A DNA stretch of 64,000 nucleotides from Flavobacterium frigidarium DSM 17623. GTDB taxonomy: Bacteria > Bacteroidota > Bacteroidia > Flavobacteriales > Flavobacteriaceae. The number at the start of each line of letters is the position of its first letter. Positions within the stretch are counted from its first letter, which is position 1. Under the pieces are notes generated by a model. That model saw only the letters and a list, made by a program, of their open reading frames with translations. It was not told the origin of the DNA and searched no databases. The stretch covers positions 1 to 64,000 of the forward strand of contig NZ_AUDO01000020.1 in NCBI RefSeq assembly GCF_000425505.1, read 5' to 3'. Made by a program: the position numbers and the translations under genes. Positions 60,976 to 64,000 of the stretch are shown piece after piece.

Positions 60976-61467
60976 ATGAAGAAATCATTTGTAATTCTAT
61001 GTTCAATCTTGGCATTAACAAGCTGTAAGAAAGAAGAAAACGAATCAAAAATCAAATCAGATATAGCTTACGCTAGCTTTGGCGATAGTATTTCGGCAGA
61101 GAATGCGTTATCAAAAGAAGAAGTAGCAGCAACATATGATAAAATCGTTCAAGGAGATACGGTTGCCATTAAATTCAAATCAAAAATTAAAGCGGTTTGT
61201 AAAGAAAAAGGGTGTTGGATGAATCTAGATTTAGCCCAAGGGAAAGAAGTTTTTGTAAAGTTCAAAGACTATGCTTTTTTTGTTCCCACCGACTCTAAAG
61301 ACGAAGAGGTGATTATAAGTGGTAAGGCCTATGTAAGTGTAGAATCTATAGAAGATTTGAAGCACTACGCTAAAGATGGTGGCAAGTCGCAAGCAGCAAT
61401 AGATAGTATTATTGCTCCTAAAACAAAATATTCATTAATAGCTGACGGTGTATTGATTCAAAAATAA
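60976..61467 (+). CDS. DUF4920-family lipoprotein
   Basis: 163 residues. The signal ILCSILALTSC carries a lipobox (C17), followed by a polar, acidic stretch. The core FKSKIKAVCKEKGCWMNLDLAQGKEVFVKFKDYAFFVP with the CxxxxCWM motif marks the DUF4920 family; the two Cys might bind a metal or heme, but this is not established. It probably faces the periplasm or outside. Terminator shared with purL. Confidence 0.8.
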   Translation: MKKSFVILCSILALTSCKKEENESKIKSDIAYASFGDSISAENALSKEEVAATYDKIVQGDTVAIKFKSKIKAVCKEKGCWMNLDLAQGKEVFVKFKDYAFFVPTDSKDEEVIISGKAYVSVESIEDLKHYAKDGGKSQAAIDSIIAPKTKYSLIADGVLIQK

Positions 61468-61489
61468 GCCAGCGGTTTTTAATTTTCAA

Positions 61490-61520
61490 TAAAAAAAGCG
61501 CTCCTTAAAAGGAGCGCTTT
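61490..61520. terminator. Terminator between DUF4920 and purL
   Basis: A 12-bp perfect stem (61495-61506 with 61509-61520) with a 2-nt loop. The strongest T run is on the minus strand (61490-61497), so it mainly ends purL transcription. Confidence 0.85.
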
Positions 61521-61542
61521 CTTCATCACTAAGATAATATTA

Positions 61543-64000
61543 TTATTTTTTCTCAATCCACAATCTTGCATTAACAAATGCTTCGTGCCATGGCGAAACC
61601 TCATCATTTCTGTCTGCTGGATAATTAGCCCAGTTCCACTGGAAAGTAGAACGCTCAATGTGTGGCATCATTACTAAATGACGACCTGTTGTGTCACATA
61701 ACATTGCTGTATTATAATCAGATCCATTTGGATTTGCAGGATAGCTGTCGTAACCGTATTTCCCCACAATGTTATAGTTTGCTTCAGGTTCTGGTAAATT
61801 AAATTTTCCTTCTCCATGTGATACCCAAACTCCTAATGTTGCTCCTGAAAGGCTTGACAACATCACTGATTTGTTTTCTTGAATCGTTACTGAGGTAAAG
61901 ATACTTTCGTGCTTGTTACTGTCGTTATGAAGCATTTTTCCATGTACTTCATGCTCTGGATTGATTTTTTCTAATTCCATCAACAATTGGCAACCATTAC
62001 AAATACCTACTGATAAAGTGTCTTCTCTTTTAAAGAAATTATCCAAAGCTGCTCTTGCTTTTTCGCTATATAAGAAAGCTCCAGCCCAACCTTTAGCAGA
62101 TCCCAATACATCTGAGTTAGAGAATCCTCCAACAGCACCAATGAACTGAACATCTTCTAGGTTTTCACGTCCCGAAATCAAATCGGTCATGTGAATGTCT
62201 TTTACATCAAAACCAGCTAAATACATAGCATTTGCCATTTCACGTTCTGAATTACTTCCTTTTTCACGAATGATGGCCGCTTTTGGTCGCGCGTTTCCAC
62301 TAATAACTGGCTTTTTACCCGTAAAATGAGCTGGAAACGTAAACTGTAAGGCTTGGTTTTTATAATTGTCGAAACGCGCTTGTGCTGTTCCGTTTTTAGA
62401 TTGTTTTTGATCTAATAAAAAAGAGGTCTTGAACCAGATATCTCTGTATTTTGCAATATCTAATTCACAAGAGCTAAACGCTAACTTTGCAGTTGTAGTT
62501 ACTGTTCCTAATTTATAGAAAGAGACAGCGTCTGCATTTAATTTTGCCTCTAAATCGGCATCATTTTTCGCTTGAAAAACTAGACCAATATTCTCAGAGA
62601 AAAGGTATTTGATGATGTCTTTTTCTTCAAAAACAGAGAAATCAATCTTGGCACCCAAATTTACATCTGCAAAACACATTTCTAATAAAGTAGTGATCAA
62701 ACCACCACTTCCTATATCGTGTCCTGCTACAATTTGATTGTCAAGAATTAACTCTTGTATTGTATTGAAGGCTTTTTTGAAAAAAGCAGCATCTTTAATA
62801 GTAGGTGCGTCTTTTCCAATTTTATTCAACGTTTGTGCAAATGATGAACCTCCTAGTTTAAATTCGTCTTGCGACAAATTGATATAATAAATAGAACCCC
62901 CGTCTTTTTGAAATACAGGTTCAACCACTTTTTGAATATCAGTACAGTTTCCACCTGCTGAGATAATTACCGTTCCTGGTGCAATTACTTCTTCGTTTGG
63001 ATAACGTTGTTTCATAGAAAGTGAATCTTTTCCTGTTGGAATATTCACTCCTAATTCGATTGCAAAATCCGAACAACTTTGAACAGCTGCGTACAAACGA
63101 GCATCTTCTCCTTCATTTTTACAAGCCCACATCCAGTTAGCCGAAAGTGAAATTCCGTCTAAACCACCTTTGATAGGAGCCCAAACAATGTTAGATAAAG
63201 ACTCCGCAATCGCAGTTCTCGTTCCTGCAACAGGATCGATTAATGACGCGATAGGAGAGTGGCCAATTGAAGTAGCAACACCTTCTTTTCCGTTGTAATC
63301 TAAGGCCATTACACCACAGTTATTCAAAGGTAATTGTAAAGGTCCTGCAGTTTGTTGTTTGGCTACTTTTCCACCCACACAACGGTCTACTTTGTTTGTC
63401 AACCAGTCTTTACACGCTACTGCTTCTAGCTGCAATACTTGCTCTAAATAAGTTGAGATATTTTTCTTGTCGTATCCTAATTCGGCATAGTTTCTATCGA
63501 TATTTTTATCGGTCATCACTACTTTTGGAGAACTACCAAAGAAATCTTCCAGGGCATAATCCATTGGTTTAGCACCAGTAGTTTTTGATTCGAATGTAAA
63601 ACGATGATCACCAGTAACATCACCAACTTGGTACATAGGAGAGCGTTCTCTGTCTGCAATGCGTTGTAGAATGTCGATGTTTTCTTTGGCAATAACCAGT
63701 CCCATTCTTTCTTGTGACTCGTTACCAATAATTTCTTTTGCCGAAAGGGTAGGGTCACCAACAGGTAATTTGTCTAGATCGATTAATCCTCCTGTTTCTT
63801 CCACTAATTCCGAAAGGCAATTTAAATGTCCACCTGCTCCGTGATCGTGAATAGATACAATTGGGTTAACATCACTTTCCACTAATCCACGAATAGCATT
63901 AGCGGCACGTTTTTGCATTTCTGGATTTGAACGTTGGATTGCGTTTAATTCGATACCAGAACTAAAAGCACCTGTATCTGCAGAGGATACTGCTGCTCCA
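61543..64000 (-). CDS. purL: Phosphoribosylformylglycinamidine synthase (large form), C-terminal part
   Basis: The frame is open to the right edge; about 818 residues are present. They include the ATP-binding/AIRS-like repeats (VSIHDHGAGGHLN, HDIGSGGLITTLLEMCFADV, GTVIISAGGNCTD) and the C-terminal glutaminase domain (about the last 260 residues). Its catalytic Cys is in VGICNGCQLLMEL and the His/Glu in PHIERSTFQWN. It makes FGAM from FGAR, glutamine and ATP in purine synthesis. The single-chain form is typical of Bacteroidetes. The start lies beyond the window. Confidence 0.95.
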   Translation of the reverse strand, partial: GAAVSSADTGAFSSGIELNAIQRSNPEMQKRAANAIRGLVESDVNPIVSIHDHGAGGHLNCLSELVEETGGLIDLDKLPVGDPTLSAKEIIGNESQERMGLVIAKENIDILQRIADRERSPMYQVGDVTGDHRFTFESKTTGAKPMDYALEDFFGSSPKVVMTDKNIDRNYAELGYDKKNISTYLEQVLQLEAVACKDWLTNKVDRCVGGKVAKQQTAGPLQLPLNNCGVMALDYNGKEGVATSIGHSPIASLIDPVAGTRTAIAESLSNIVWAPIKGGLDGISLSANWMWACKNEGEDARLYAAVQSCSDFAIELGVNIPTGKDSLSMKQRYPNEEVIAPGTVIISAGGNCTDIQKVVEPVFQKDGGSIYYINLSQDEFKLGGSSFAQTLNKIGKDAPTIKDAAFFKKAFNTIQELILDNQIVAGHDIGSGGLITTLLEMCFADVNLGAKIDFSVFEEKDIIKYLFSENIGLVFQAKNDADLEAKLNADAVSFYKLGTVTTTAKLAFSSCELDIAKYRDIWFKTSFLLDQKQSKNGTAQARFDNYKNQALQFTFPAHFTGKKPVISGNARPKAAIIREKGSNSEREMANAMYLAGFDVKDIHMTDLISGRENLEDVQFIGAVGGFSNSDVLGSAKGWAGAFLYSEKARAALDNFFKREDTLSVGICNGCQLLMELEKINPEHEVHGKMLHNDSNKHESIFTSVTIQENKSVMLSSLSGATLGVWVSHGEGKFNLPEPEANYNIVGKYGYDSYPANPNGSDYNTAMLCDTTGRHLVMMPHIERSTFQWNWANYPADRNDEVSPWHEAFVNARLWIEKK

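Overview
The window is AT-rich bacterial chromosome from the Bacteroidetes, almost certainly a Flavobacterium or close relative. The evidence is Flavobacterium-type promoters (TTG, 17-23 nt, TAnnTTTG), very short or absent Shine-Dalgarno sequences, many lipoproteins, and families typical of this lineage: DUF6048/DUF6452, DUF6095, a LETM1-related protein, an HCDH-ECH fusion with thiolase, and a DPP III-like peptidase. No rRNA, tRNA, CRISPR array, phage or plasmid module was seen. Most of the window is core-genome housekeeping sequence with ordinary gene order.

Layout. 1-2241: a two-frame DDE transposase of the ISL3/ISAon1 type with a nonsense codon, abutting a heavily decayed second copy that fills what looks like an empty spacer. 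2498-4614: PAS histidine kinase and CheY-like receiver. 4785-14742: typA, terC, a run of small accessory genes (lipoprotein, DinB-like, pentapeptide repeat, DUF6095), murQ, two structured dispersed repeats, a ZIP transporter and two methyltransferases. 14866-17696: rlmD and two envelope proteins. 17891-25579: flavodoxin-like, MepB-like, TonB-box-free envelope proteins, a YbjQ/zinc-ribbon fusion, a CocE hydrolase and a frameshifted SGNH hydrolase. 25788-32305: OsmC, GNAT, cysM-cysE, Smr protein and a cysteine desulfurase. 32381-35235: an ECF sigma module and an SRPBCC protein. 35538-46789: DPP III, MazG-like, ilvE, mnmD, two paralogous 65-residue proteins, divergent oxyR/dps, and a SulP transporter with beta-carbonic anhydrase. 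46910-50069: sodC and a BCCT transporter. 50313-58898: a fatty-acid beta-oxidation cluster (MarR regulator, HCDH-ECH fusion, thiolase, acyl-CoA dehydrogenase, acyl-CoA ligase). 59136-64000: GAF histidine kinase, DUF4920 lipoprotein and the 3' part of purL.

How the genes work together. cysE and cysM make cysteine and a nearby cysteine desulfurase consumes it. oxyR, dps, sodC and OsmC form a scattered peroxide/superoxide defence set. The SulP transporter and carbonic anhydrase probably form a bicarbonate uptake pair. The fad genes give a nearly complete beta-oxidation path, probably controlled by the MarR protein encoded just upstream.

The most unusual structure is a family of intergenic elements built from 7-nt repeats arranged as two inverted arms. 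Two are empty hairpins (16217-16283 and 53792-53864). One (52126-52580) carries, between its arms, a gene for a four-helix-bundle protein of the 23S rRNA intervening-sequence (S23) family. This resembles an rRNA intervening sequence that lives outside rRNA, in an operon junction, next to an empty version at the neighbouring junction.
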